Below are positions 11,011 through 46,456 of a stretch of DNA of 64,000 nt, one piece after another. Source of the stretch: Antedon bifida. Lineage: Eukaryota > Echinodermata > Crinoidea > Comatulida > Antedonidae. The DNA lies in contig OY727103.1 in assembly GCA_963402885.1 (NCBI GenBank), forward strand, positions 9,884,085 to 9,948,084. The letters run 5' to 3'. The notes under the pieces were generated by a model. The model had not been told where the DNA came from. It worked only from the letters and a program-made list of their open reading frames with translations, and made no database searches. The position numbers and the translations under genes were made by a program. The stretch's first letter is position 1, and the number at the start of each line of letters is the position of its first letter.

Positions 11011-12120
11011 ACCAGACTGTACTGTATTTTTTCAAAAAATGATATTCGGCTTCTTCCTAAAATAGTCTCAGAACGATTACAGTTAATCACCGATATCTTA
11101 CTCACCGCAGTATTAAATTCCAATGCGTGTAATCATATCACAAAATGTGGTTACGCCTTATTGAATTTGTTTCTTGAAAAACGCGGGCTACTACTAATAC
11201 GGTGTCTAATGAGTAAGCACTCAAACATCTTGAAATCGCCCATAGCAAACACATATAACCATTGGGCCTTTTATCATCAAATGGATGATCCTACCCCACC
11301 TACCATAGACCTCATTTATATCCATGATCCTTTTTTTTTTTTCTTTTGTGGTTAACTACCACCTTTATTCATTCAATGTTACATAAACAACAATTACAGA
11401 ATCTCATATATATATTTACATTATTTTCTGCATATTTTTTGTTATGTTATCTATTACAAAATATATTGCATGTTTAATGGTGTTTAGTTATGAAACGTTT
11501 GTTAACTTATTTATCATAATTTGTGTATCTTTCAGTTTATATATTTGTATTTGATTTGCCCTTTAGATGGGAAATGCTTAACAAGTGGTGTAGTATACCA
11601 GGCCACTGTCACAAGAAATGGCACTAACAAAGTTGAAACAATCTATGATCCTACAAAGTGGTGATATTAAATCAAGGCAAGTTAGATTGACTTTCTGATT
11701 CAACACCGTCACCACATGTTTACAACGAATGCAATAAGAATAGAAATAAATCGGTAATTTTAGCTGTGGGCCTAAATTGATGAAACATAAATACAAAGAC
11801 ATCGATATTCTTATATTTTTCCATATCACGGTGGTTTGATCGTGTAACTTTCTAAATAGAGCATGCGCACAATCAGTGATCATTATTGGTATTGTCGTTT
11901 CCGTCTTCCGGGTGTAATCATCAGTTGACACACACAACTACTAAACACACGGTTATATTATATTGTGTGACTTTACAAATACTATGGAAGTTGTTGGAAG
12001 AGACATTGTATTCAACAAGTAATTTTTGGTAAGTTTACGTTCTATACTTCACTTACTTTCCTTAGTATTTTGTGTCTATTAGTGATTTTGTTCATTTGAA
12101 GGTGCATTTTGTTCCAAAAA
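11011..12120. other. No supported gene; possible 5' leader of the kinase gene
   Basis: No recognisable coding sequence. Near 12030 a GGTAAGTTT donor follows a short upstream frame (ATG at about 11982, 12 codons). This could be a non-coding first exon of the downstream kinase, but nothing else supports it. Confidence 0.2.
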
Positions 12121-12129
12121 AGAATATTA

Positions 12130-12400
12130 TTATTAAATATTATAGGCTATTATAGGCCTAGGCTAGGCCTAGGCTAGGCTAGTCCTAGGCCTAAACTAGC
12201 TAGGGGCCTACTAGCTAAGTAGGTCTAGGCGGCCTACTAGGCCTAGCTAGCTAGCTATGGCATAGATAGGCCTAGGCCTAACTAGAAAGTAGGCTAGGCC
12301 TAGGCTACTAGAGAGGCCTAGCTAGCCTAAGAATATTGTTATTACACAGTACCTCCTTGGCCTACATTATTAGCTAGGCTAGTAGGACCTACATACATAG
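12130..12400. repeat. CTAG/GGCC palindromic low-complexity tract
   Basis: About 250 bp made almost entirely of overlapping palindromic words (CCTAGGCCTAGG, CTAGCTAG). Similar tracts occur at 14270-14350, 17110-17190, 48240-48340, 50850-51010 and 63440-63790. Confidence 0.8.
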
Positions 12401-12613
12401 AAGAAAAAAAGAAGTTGTAATGTAAGACTACTAGAGTTTCGAACCTGATAAAACCAAAAATCACTAGACCCACAGAGACACCACACCACTATGCCAACCA
12501 ACCAGTCGATTGAAATGGTGTTAAACTTTTTATATGAGTTTATGAAAATGTATATGCATTGCAAAATCCATTTTTTCATTTGTTTGAAATGAGTGACCAT
12601 AGTGTCACATGAC

Positions 12614-12639
12614 CATAGAGGAATTATAATTCCTCCATG
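12614..12639. repeat. 26-bp near-perfect hairpin, CAT[A]GAGG ends
   Basis: CATAGAGGAATTA is followed directly by TAATTCCTCCATG, with one mismatch between arms. The ends resemble the CATGGAG hairpins at 45261 and 63073. The flanking 7-mers (ACATGAC / GTGTGAC) agree at only four positions, so kinship is uncertain. Confidence 0.45.
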
Positions 12640-12876
12640 GTGTGACCCGATAAAGGAAAACCACAGAGATTGCTTCCTGACCGAACTATAATATTTGATT
12701 GTCAATATGTTGTGTTTCATGTATTTTTTGCTAGTGAATGTAATTTTACTCGCTATTTTTTACTGTATACCTCATTTTTAAATCGCATTTCTTTTTAAAC
12801 AATACTTATGAATAAATTGTCAATCATTTTATTTGAAGATAACTACTAGCAGTGTAATACATTGTTGTTGGAATGT

Positions 12877-13128
12877 TTGCCCTACTCTGATGTTGACTGT
12901 ACGGTACTTTATACTAAGACATTGAGAACACTTACAAAGACAGTACCTGCTGCTTACTTGGACTCAAATCTAATCCATAGCCATCAACACAAGTTTGGTG
13001 GTCTTGAGGTATGAATGCCAGGATAGTGATTTGGAGGTTGTGGATTCGAGTCCCACCTGAGAATTACTTGCAAATTTATTCACAAGTTTTCTCAATGTAT
13101 AAAGTACAAATTAGTCAGAGTAGGGCAA
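12877..13128 (+). repeat. tRNA-derived SINE-like repeat A, copy 1
   Basis: A Pol III B-box-like word (GGATTCGAGTCCC) lies near 13042. The copy is bounded by TTGCCCTACTCTGA on the left and its exact reverse complement on the right. A truncated copy in the opposite orientation lies at 32770-32938. It is either a SINE whose ends happen to be inverted or a MITE that captured a tRNA-like segment. Confidence 0.6.
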
Positions 13129-14093
13129 TAACATCTGACCAATTACCCAACTCCCTAATGCAACTATTCCACAGTACTAATTTAAATACTATTGTATTGT
13201 ATAGTATAATTCATTGTGATCTTATCTACCTCCATGGTCAGTTCTATCTGATGTTGAGTGACTAGGAGACTTGGATTAATACATTATTTTGCATACATTG
13301 TAGCTCAGTATTTTAAATGTGTTTAATTTGCAAAATTGTACAAAATTATTGCAAACACAGATTTAGTTGAAATTAGAACTGATCTAGATCATTTAACACA
13401 ATATATATTACCAAATACGTTGAATCATGGCTTGCCTCTCGTTATTTGGAGTTAGTTTATACTATGTTATTTAAGTATAATCAGTGCATCTATTGATATA
13501 TTACCAAACTTTGCGTTGTGATCATCTAGTAAATAATAACATTCATTTCAAAACTTGGCCCAACTATATGAACATCCTTTAGTAGTAATATTACCTTTTT
13601 GTGAAATAGTGTTCACCTGATGATCAGTCTCTTTGGAAAGGCACTTTTGTATGCTAATTATATGATACTGTTAGCACCTGAATGAAATCAAATCAACTTT
13701 ATTTGTTCCACTTTAGTATATAATTATAACTATCAGTACATGGAAAAATTGTTTTCCTTAACAGAACAATAGTATTATTAATTCTATTTAAACTATATAA
13801 AAGAATAGAACATCAACATAATAATTTTATTTAAGTTACTATATAATTGTATGCATTATTGATTTGTTAGTGTCACTGGCCTGTTTGTAGTATCACTGGC
13901 CTGTTTGTAATGTACTGTCATAATACATCAGCCTTTATTGCAATTCATTGCTGTTGTTACTAAGTGCATCTCTTGAGTGCAATTATTTTAACTACTTTTA
14001 TAGATATACAGTACATTTGTATTATAACTTAAAATTTAATTTGTTTTTTTTTTGGATGCAGAAACTATTATTTGGTTAAATTGCATTATGTTA
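13129..14093. other. Non-coding AT-rich stretch
   Basis: No gene seen. A doubled phrase (GTATCACTGGCCTGTTTGTA preceded by GTGTCACTGGCCTGTTTG) lies near 13870-13910. Confidence 0.5.
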
Positions 14094-14095
14094 TA

Positions 14096-17000
14096 AAGAC
14101 ACTATCCCTACAATTTTTTATGTTTTGTAAAAATAATGCATATATTACTTTAAAAACATTAAACCAGATAATTCCTCTTGTAAATGTACGTTTTATGGTT
14201 AAATATGATGAAAAGATAGAAACAATGCACTACCTCTAGCTTGCGTCGATTGTCCTCTCATGAATGGTCTTAAGGCCTAGCCTAGCTACTGTAGGCTTAG
14301 TTTCATAGGCCTACCCGGTAAGTATTAACATTGTACGCTAGCTATAGACCTAGCCTGACTTCTGTAGTTGCTGCATTAATTGTCTTACTGTAATTGGCAG
14401 AATACAAATTAGGGAAAATTCGGTATTTTCGCTGAAAAGTTACAATTCTTCTATTTGTTTTGGCCTTCACAATTGATCAAAAGTGGGTGAATCACAGAAG
14501 GAAACAAAATATCAATGCGCAGACAATTCTGGTATTTATAGCGGGCCGCTTAAATGATTAAAATTGACTTGTATTTTAGATTACATTACATTACAAAATT
14601 ATCGCAATAGGCCGATATAGTATTTAGTTTTAACATAATATGCAGTTTGTGACCTTAAATTAGATCAACAAAATGTAGAGAACATGTCTTTAATGTATTT
14701 ATACAACATTAACAAATATTGCAATGGCAGCATTTTTTTAAACTATAAAACCAAGTTGTCACATGAAACAAATTGCCAGAAAGTGCAAATAAATTTATGA
14801 ATATCAATATGTTGTTGTCAAATCATGTTTGTATGATCCATGAACCATTTATGAACAAGTACAAATTAATTTGAGGTTTTTAAAGCTCAGTTACAGGCAT
14901 GTATTAAATTTGGTTGAATGTATAAACTAAAAATGTATAATAAGAATAATATAGTAACAATATCAGTATCAGTATATATCATATTCATCCCTCATATTGA
15001 CATTTAATTGAAAATGAAAAGCCAACGCCATGTGATACTTCCTTAGTTAGGCCTATTGTATAACCGAAGTAATGTACTTCAACTTGTGACAAGATTTATA
15101 TGTGGTTTTTGTGTTTGCTTATTCACAATGAATGTGCATTGATACAGAGTTCTCAAGTAGTACTACAGAATGTCCATAATTACTATGGAAATTCCGCCCA
15201 ATTACGGGCATACGGAAATGGAGATTTACTACAGAAATAAATGACAAAACTATTATCAAACTTGTCCTTATGATGGGAAACCCTTGGCAAAACACAATAA
15301 TTGTGGGAAAATCAATGACCACGCCGTCCTGCTTCTGGGTTGCATTTCGTTTTCATGACGCACCAAGCAACTATAATACTGTCAAATCGGAAAATCATAT
15401 TGTGCAAATTCAGAAAAATGCATATCCACAGAATTACTGTTTGAAGTGTAAAAATACCACAGAAATGTTGTATTACAGTACTGCGGGAATTATTTATCAC
15501 AGACTTAAGTTGAGACCCTGCAGTAAATATAAATAGTCAATTCATTTTATAAACTTATGGTACTGACATTATTTGCAAAATAAACGTCAGTGACGGAAAT
15601 CAGAATTGCAATAGCCAAGCCAAAATCAAACTGTGCTATTTTTCAGGGTTTAATGTACTGCATTGTGCTATGTCACTGATGTATGATCTAACAGTGTATA
15701 GGCTATTGACAATATTGAAGGCAATTGTAATGCAAAGCAACTTTGCGTACCTGCATACAATCTTACACAATGGTCTTGTTCAGCAAAAGAAGGCTGCTCT
15801 TCAAGTATTCAATTTAACTCAACAAAGTCATGCTTTGTGATTTAGTTGTTTATGAACAACAAAGTTGTCATACTGTACGTCATGATGCCTGTCTGTGGTC
15901 TAGGAATAGATTTGGTTAAGCCATGTTGTAATTGCCTATACTTAACAGGATTTTTATCTCAATTCTCTAATGTGCAATTAAGTTCAAAAGGTCATCATCT
16001 GATTTTGGCCATTTTGTTTAAGCAACTTTTGTTGGTCAAAATTGTATGACCAGAGCGATTTTGACCTGGATTTTTATTAAAAATTATCATAGAATGTGGA
16101 TCAAACATATTTTTATATCTAGTAGTCTGGGAGTACACATTATGTAAGCAGCGCCTTGATGTATTTCTTCCAGAGAGAGTGGCTATTCTGAGACATTACT
16201 TTTAGTTAGAGCTGACGCAGATATTTTGTGATTTAAAGTAATTAAATTTTAACTCGTCAACTGGCATTCAATATTTTATTTACTTTACTAACTTGCTCTA
16301 TTAATTACTTTTTCTAGATCATTCAATCATTTACTCTCAGTCTCATGCAATTAGCCCACACAGCAAAACAAACACACTTATAATCATAGATCTGAAAAAT
16401 GTATACAGTTTTGTAGTAGTTAACATGAACATAGTATGTATTCCCAAAAGTTCATTAGTTTAGTTATAAGTTGACTAACAAGGATACAAGGTTTAACTTT
16501 CCCTTATAACTTTATTACTGATTTTATTGTTTTATTTCAGGATGTAATATACCTCAAATTAAACTCTAAACAGTAAAACAAATATCTATGATTAATTTAT
16601 TAAATTTGTAAAGTAACTCCCACCATAGTGCGGCAGTCAACTACGCAATGTAAACCTTTGATTTTAAGTATATCGCTACTATCAAATTGTCTTAGGAGTT
16701 CAAATGTACTGATTGGCCAATCTTACAAAATGATAATTGATAGCCTGGATCCTTTTAGTTTAGTCCCATTCCAAACGTCTTTTAGATCTAATTTCAGGTC
16801 ACAAACTACATGTAAAAATAAATACTGTATGGTCCTTTTGAGATAATTGTTTTCGTCTTTAATGGTTAAAAATGTGAAAAATAAGTTGATTCTAATCATT
16901 TTAGCGGCCCGCTATAAATCCCAACATGCATTGGGCACGGATTAATTTTTTTTTTCTTCAATTCACCCACTTTTCGATCGATCACAAGGCCAAAACAAAT

Positions 17001-17358
17001 GGAAGACTCCTAACATTTCAGAGAAAATACGGGATTTCCTCCAATTTGTATCAACGGAGTCTGGCAAAAACAGAAAGAAATTTAATGTAGCAACTATACA
17101 ACATCATGCTAGGCCTGTAGATAGCGTTCTTTACTGATGTTTACCAGCTAGGTCTACAAAACTAAGCCTAAATAGGCTAAGCCTAAAGACCATCTACGAG
17201 AGGACATGTAGCTTAGGTAGTGCATTGTTTCTCTCTTTTTATCATAATTTACCATAAAACGTACATTTAAGACAAGGAATGACCTGGTTCAATGCTTTTT
17301 AAAGTAATATATATGCATTATTTTTACAAAAAGTCACAAATTGTAGGGAATGGGTCTT
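14096..17358. mobile_element. 3.26-kb element with ~480-bp inverted ends, TA-flanked
   Basis: The left end reads AAGACACTATCCCTACAAT and the right end, reverse-complemented, AAGACCCATTCCCTACAAT. TA lies outside both ends (14094-14095 and 17359-17360). The inverted similarity continues inwards for about 480 bp on each side, through the phrase with GCGGCCCGCTATAAAT, the GGCCTAG tract and AAAAATAATGCATATATTAC. The interior (14576-16894) has no transposase I can recognise; the longest frame (15270-15536) has no known motif. The arms differ by many substitutions, so the insertion is old. It ends 180 bp before the kinase start codon. Confidence 0.75.
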
Positions 17359-17537
17359 TAATTGTTATTGTTTATCAATGCAAACCGTGCGAATTGAACC
17401 TTTTTTAACATAAACCATTTGTTCAAAATTAAATCCTAAATGCAAAAAATGTTGTTCAAACCATTGATATTTTCCCATATTGTTTTTGTCAGGTTTAATA
17501 GATATTTTCATTGGAATTTTGATATCACCGTGTCAAG

Positions 17538-42097
<24,560 letters not shown>

Positions 42098-42159
42098 TAA
42101 TACCAACAACTTGGCTCTGCTATCAATTAAGGCTACTAGTATTCATACACAGCAGTTTA
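42098..42159 (+). other. Start of kinase 3' UTR
   Basis: Sequence between the TAG stop (42095-42097) and the MITE at 42160. Polyadenylation probably occurs beyond the MITE (AATAAA near 42528 and near 44051); which is used cannot be told. Confidence 0.5.
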
Positions 42160-43258
42160 TAAGGCTATGTTCAGACCCATGGCGTTAGACCGTTTTAGCG
42201 TACAACGTTACTAGCAAGGTCACATTACAAACCGCAGAGAAAAAATTGAGGTGTTCAGACCCATAGCGTACGATTATCGTTACAACGGAAGTGCGTCATT
42301 CAGGTTGGTTCTAGTTGCATATTCATGTGCTCTTACCCACGTGTTTTCATCATTATTTCCACTGTATATAGGCCTAGATCTCAGCCCTACAATTATGACA
42401 AAATTTGCCGTAAATAAAACATACCTCAGCATTTATTTAAGAAAAATATAGTAAAGCCAAATTTCTGTTTCTATTGTTTTATTTTGTAGTAAAAAAAACA
42501 TTTTCCCCAGGCTCTTGTGTTACGAAAATAAAGCAGGCCTCCTAATGATGAAGATGGAGATTGTGTTAACCATGTGGGTGGAAAAAATTGATTGTGATTA
42601 GTCCAGACCAGTCAGTTAAAAAAAAAACCTTAACTTGCTAATAAAAATGACACAGCTCCCCTTGTTTGTTTACTGAATTTTTTAGGAGTTAGGGGGTTTT
42701 CAGCATTAAACTTGTCCAGTCTAGTCTGCCTTGTATATATGAATGAGTGACTTGATGTCCCACCACGCTAGTTTTTAGCTTGAATGAAATGCGTGAATGG
42801 CTCTTAGCTAGGCCTAAAAGGGGACGGGATCGTAGTCACTATGTTTAAATACAAGGTGCATTTATTTATTTCATTTGTTAGAAAATATAATGGTAATCAA
42901 TTGATACATGTAGTTTGTAGCCTAGTTTTTTTTAACAGTTGTATTTGTAGCCTAGTTAAGTTAGGCATTATTTATTCTGGCCGTTTTGTTGTTGAAATCC
43001 ATCTCTCACACATTGACGATACAAGATGTCAGCCTAGGTCAAACCTTGTTTCGCGTCATAACAGGAAACGTTCTGATTGGATACAACGTTGACTTACAGT
43101 AGCGTCGTACGCTAAAACGGTACTATCAACCGTTTTCCACTACAACGTTACAACCGTTGTACAACGCGTTGTACGCTAATCCCCAACTGTTCAGACACAC
43201 ATTCTTTTAGCGTCGTACGCTAAAACGGTCTAACGCCATGGGTCTGAACAGGGCCTTA
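42160..43258. mobile_element. 1.1-kb MITE with ~40-bp TIR in kinase 3' UTR/downstream
   Basis: The left end TAAGGCTATGTTCAGACCCA continues TGGCGTTAGACCGTTTTAGCG, and the right end is its reverse complement with two to three differences. Inside, GTGTTCAGACCCATAGCG (left) and CTGTTCAGACACAC (right) repeat the terminal theme, giving double ends, and ACAACGTT words recur near both ends. TA lies at each border. No transposase; the 83-codon frame inside is not supported. Confidence 0.8.
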
Positions 43259-45253
43259 GATGGATGATGATAGAAATAGGAGCTGCACTGTGTCACTGAT
43301 GGCTTTATTAGATCTTTGTGAAATTTGGTTGCTGTCAAGTTTAAAACAAGTTTTAATGCAGAATATTGTTATGATGCAAAGGGGAGAAATGTAGCATATT
43401 TTTTCTTCAAATTAATGCACACTGACGTTTTTAAAACAAACATTTTATTAATTTATTTTATTTCATTCATTCCAAACCAACAGCGAATCATCACCACTAA
43501 CAGACTGATTAAAATCTTGATATAAAAAAAGATAAAAAATATAATTCATTAAAAACAGACAGAAAAACAAGATGAAATTGAACATAGAAAATTGATATTA
43601 CAGGTTAATTAAGTGATGTAAAATAATGGAATGGAAACGGAAAATCTTGATAGTGACAGTAGTTGGCAGGAAACAAACAATTTTGGGCCTAATTTGTAAA
43701 TCACAAACTTTAAAGCAAAGAATGTTTGAATAGAGAACAACCATGGCTTGTTTTTAGCCATATATATACACAACATAGTTGGCAGAGTTTTGGGGAAAAT
43801 GCCAAAATAAAATTTCATATGAGATGTTGACCTCAATTCAGTAATTAAGCTGGCATAAGTTTAAATTGTACAATTTGTTTTTGTGGCTTTATAAAATATA
43901 TTTTACAGTATTTATTTTGACTTTTATATGAAATTACACAGAATTATGTAAACTTGGAAGAATGAGTTTATCCATGATTAAAAGCATTTTTTGTTAGCCA
44001 CTAGTGCTTTTATTTGATTATATTGATAATAAACCATAAGCTTAAGTATTGTAATAAACTCTGAATTTAAAATAGTGCCTTAGATGATTAGAAAGGTCAG
44101 TTTTTTTAAACAATTCTTTCTTCAACAAACATTTAGTAAACATTTTTGGACAGGTATGAGAATTTATCTAATGTTGAACTGAAGCATAAAATTCCAGTTA
44201 AATAAAAAAAACAGTTGAACCTTCCGTAAGCACTGCTGAGACGTTTGTCCAAAACAGGCCCAACGTTTGTACCTTGCTTCATTGCTATCGTTCATGACCT
44301 CTCAGTTTTCCAGCCACAATAATTTATTTATACAAAGATCAATTAATTCGTTCATATGATTTTCAGTAATTATTTTATAAATTGTGTGACTTGTTTAGTG
44401 GTTGCTTACAGGAGGTAAATCATGCAAAAAATGTTAAAGGGAGAAACAACAGACAATACTGGGACTTGTCCACATACAAGTGTCTTATGACAGGTGTCTG
44501 CTTAGGCAGGTTCAACTGTCAATTTTTCTACCATCAATAACACTGTATATATGTATAAATAGTAAAAACAATGCAATGTTATTCGGTCATAAAGTTATTC
44601 AAATTGAAAAAGTTACATTATAAATAATTATTTTTGACAATTTTATATAGATACTAGTAACTATAAAAATAAATACAATTTTAATGATAAATTAAATAAT
44701 TTTTCATCATATCATAAATAAATATTTTAAATTTGTTATGCTTATAGAAAGGAATACAATTTACAAAAAATTGGTGGTGGGATTTTGTGATTGTATAAAA
44801 ATATATAAATTAGAGATATAACATAGCAATATAATTAAATAATGGAATTAAATGAATAATTTGTAGCAAATTATGAAGTGTGAACCAAGATGTATTATGG
44901 ATTGAGTAATAGCATTAAGACAACTGGCTGGGCCAAAACAATATAGTTCAGTGGAACTGTTGTTTTACATATGGAACCAAATGAGCAACTGTACTGTATG
45001 TGCTATTGTGGGTTAAAATTTGTACTTGGTGTAAATTATGAGACGTACTATTTTAAGAACAATTTAATGATACATACATTGTGAGAATGCAACACCTACT
45101 TTACATACTAACCTTTTCTGAGATTACTCATATTTTCTAGTGTTATTATTAAACAAACTTTCACTTAATATTTATTTTACTTAAATTTATTTTAGGATGT
45201 GGGAAAATAAAAAGGTTTACTCTGTACATATCATTAAAGTTTGTATAGAATTA
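43259..45253. other. Intergenic stretch between convergent genes, no gene seen
   Basis: AT-rich with several AATAAA words on the plus strand, suitable for 3' ends of the kinase transcript. The minus-strand frame 43609-43836 has no support. Confidence 0.5.
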
Positions 45254-45260
45254 GTTAAAC

Positions 45261-45303
45261 CATGGAGGTATAAAATAATTATTATCTATTTTATACCTCC
45301 ATG
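45261..45303. mobile_element. 43-bp hairpin element with exact 7-bp direct repeats
   Basis: CATGGAGGTATAAAATA and its exact reverse complement enclose a 9-base AT loop. The heptamer GTTAAAC stands immediately on both sides (45254-45260 and 45304-45310), as expected for a target-site duplication. A second element with the same terminus CATGGAG lies at 63073-63112. Confidence 0.72.
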
Positions 45304-45310
45304 GTTAAAC

Positions 45311-46456
45311 TGTATAAAGTTTTCCCTTTTTCTTACATATTAATAGAAATGCAATTTATGTATTTTTCAAACTGTACTTATATCATTTACATAAAACGAA
45401 GAATTGACCAAAGTTTGTGAAAAATCATTAATTGTAAAGAATACAGTATTGCAGTATTAGTGTTTGTGATTTATTGCCTTTTGTAGTTGTCTTTTTTACA
45501 TTTTGTTTTATGTTTAGTGCCAGCAAACTATGTATTATAATTAAAAGCATAAAGAGAAACAGATCCAGACAGGATGCTAGGGCACATCCGCTAGGGCACA
45601 TCCACAATGGCACATCCACAATGGCAGCTACAGAAAGACCTTTTTATGTATTTGATAATAAACACCTTGGATGGTCCAATCATGGTGGTGCAAGCCAATA
45701 AGAGCATTTTGACCCTCAAGGATTAACGTTTCTTCTCCCACCCTCCCATTTCTGGATTCTGGATCCTACCCTGCTAAATGTTTAATATCATAATTTGTAT
45801 AAAATAATATACATCAACTTGACTTTTTGTATAATAATATTTAATATTTTTCATAAACAAGTATTTTACAACATTTCTACCACATATATATAAGTACTGT
45901 TTGTATTTAATATTTGTAAAAAATTCTTTATAGAAAAATTAACTTACAAATTTGATTCAATATACTTTATACTGAAAAGAATAAAACAAAGAATAACACA
46001 TTGATGTTCTCCCTCAGGACAAGTTATTAATTGTAAGCACAAATGTCAATAAAAAAAACATTAGTTGAAATTGAATGTGTAAATTATTTTATTTAATGGT
46101 CAGTGCAATTAATTTTGCAAGGTTTGTTCTATTGCACACATATAAAACATTCATTGTTTGTTTTATAAGAAACCTACTTTTAACTAGAGGCTATGGCCTA
46201 AACCATTTGAAAAGGCAGCACTCCAATTTTGGATGAAGTGTACAACAATTACAGCAACTCGCATTGATCGAACAGCAAGTGTGGTTGCTCACTGCTCAAC
46301 AAAAATGAACACGCAAAACAAAGTAGCGTTTAACGACATTGCACTCTCGATGACATAATTAAGAGTTAAAATAGTTATTGAATATCATGCGACACACAAT
46401 CCTCCATAATTACAAGACAAATTTGTCTACTTCCTTGAAAAGTATCTACTCTTTAT
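45311..46456. other. Intergenic, no gene seen
   Basis: Contains a partial copy near 46130-46175 of the dispersed repeat with ATATAAAACATTCATT and TGTTTTATA also seen at 48040-48090. Confidence 0.45.
45574..45625 (+). repeat. Short tandem repeat, 15-19-bp units
   Basis: GCTAGGGCACATCC occurs twice, followed by ACAATGGCACATCC and ACAATGGCA. The frames through it are by-products. Confidence 0.7.

Noticed and set aside
12379-12720. 113-codon minus-strand frame
   Set aside because: No family signature, no splice support, and it crosses a hairpin.
15270-15536. 88-codon frame inside the 3.26-kb element as a transposase
   Set aside because: No recognisable motif; the opposite strand is also open, and the stop-free length is not unusual.
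42841-43092. 83-codon frame as a gene
   Set aside because: Lies within the MITE and ends in its inverted end.
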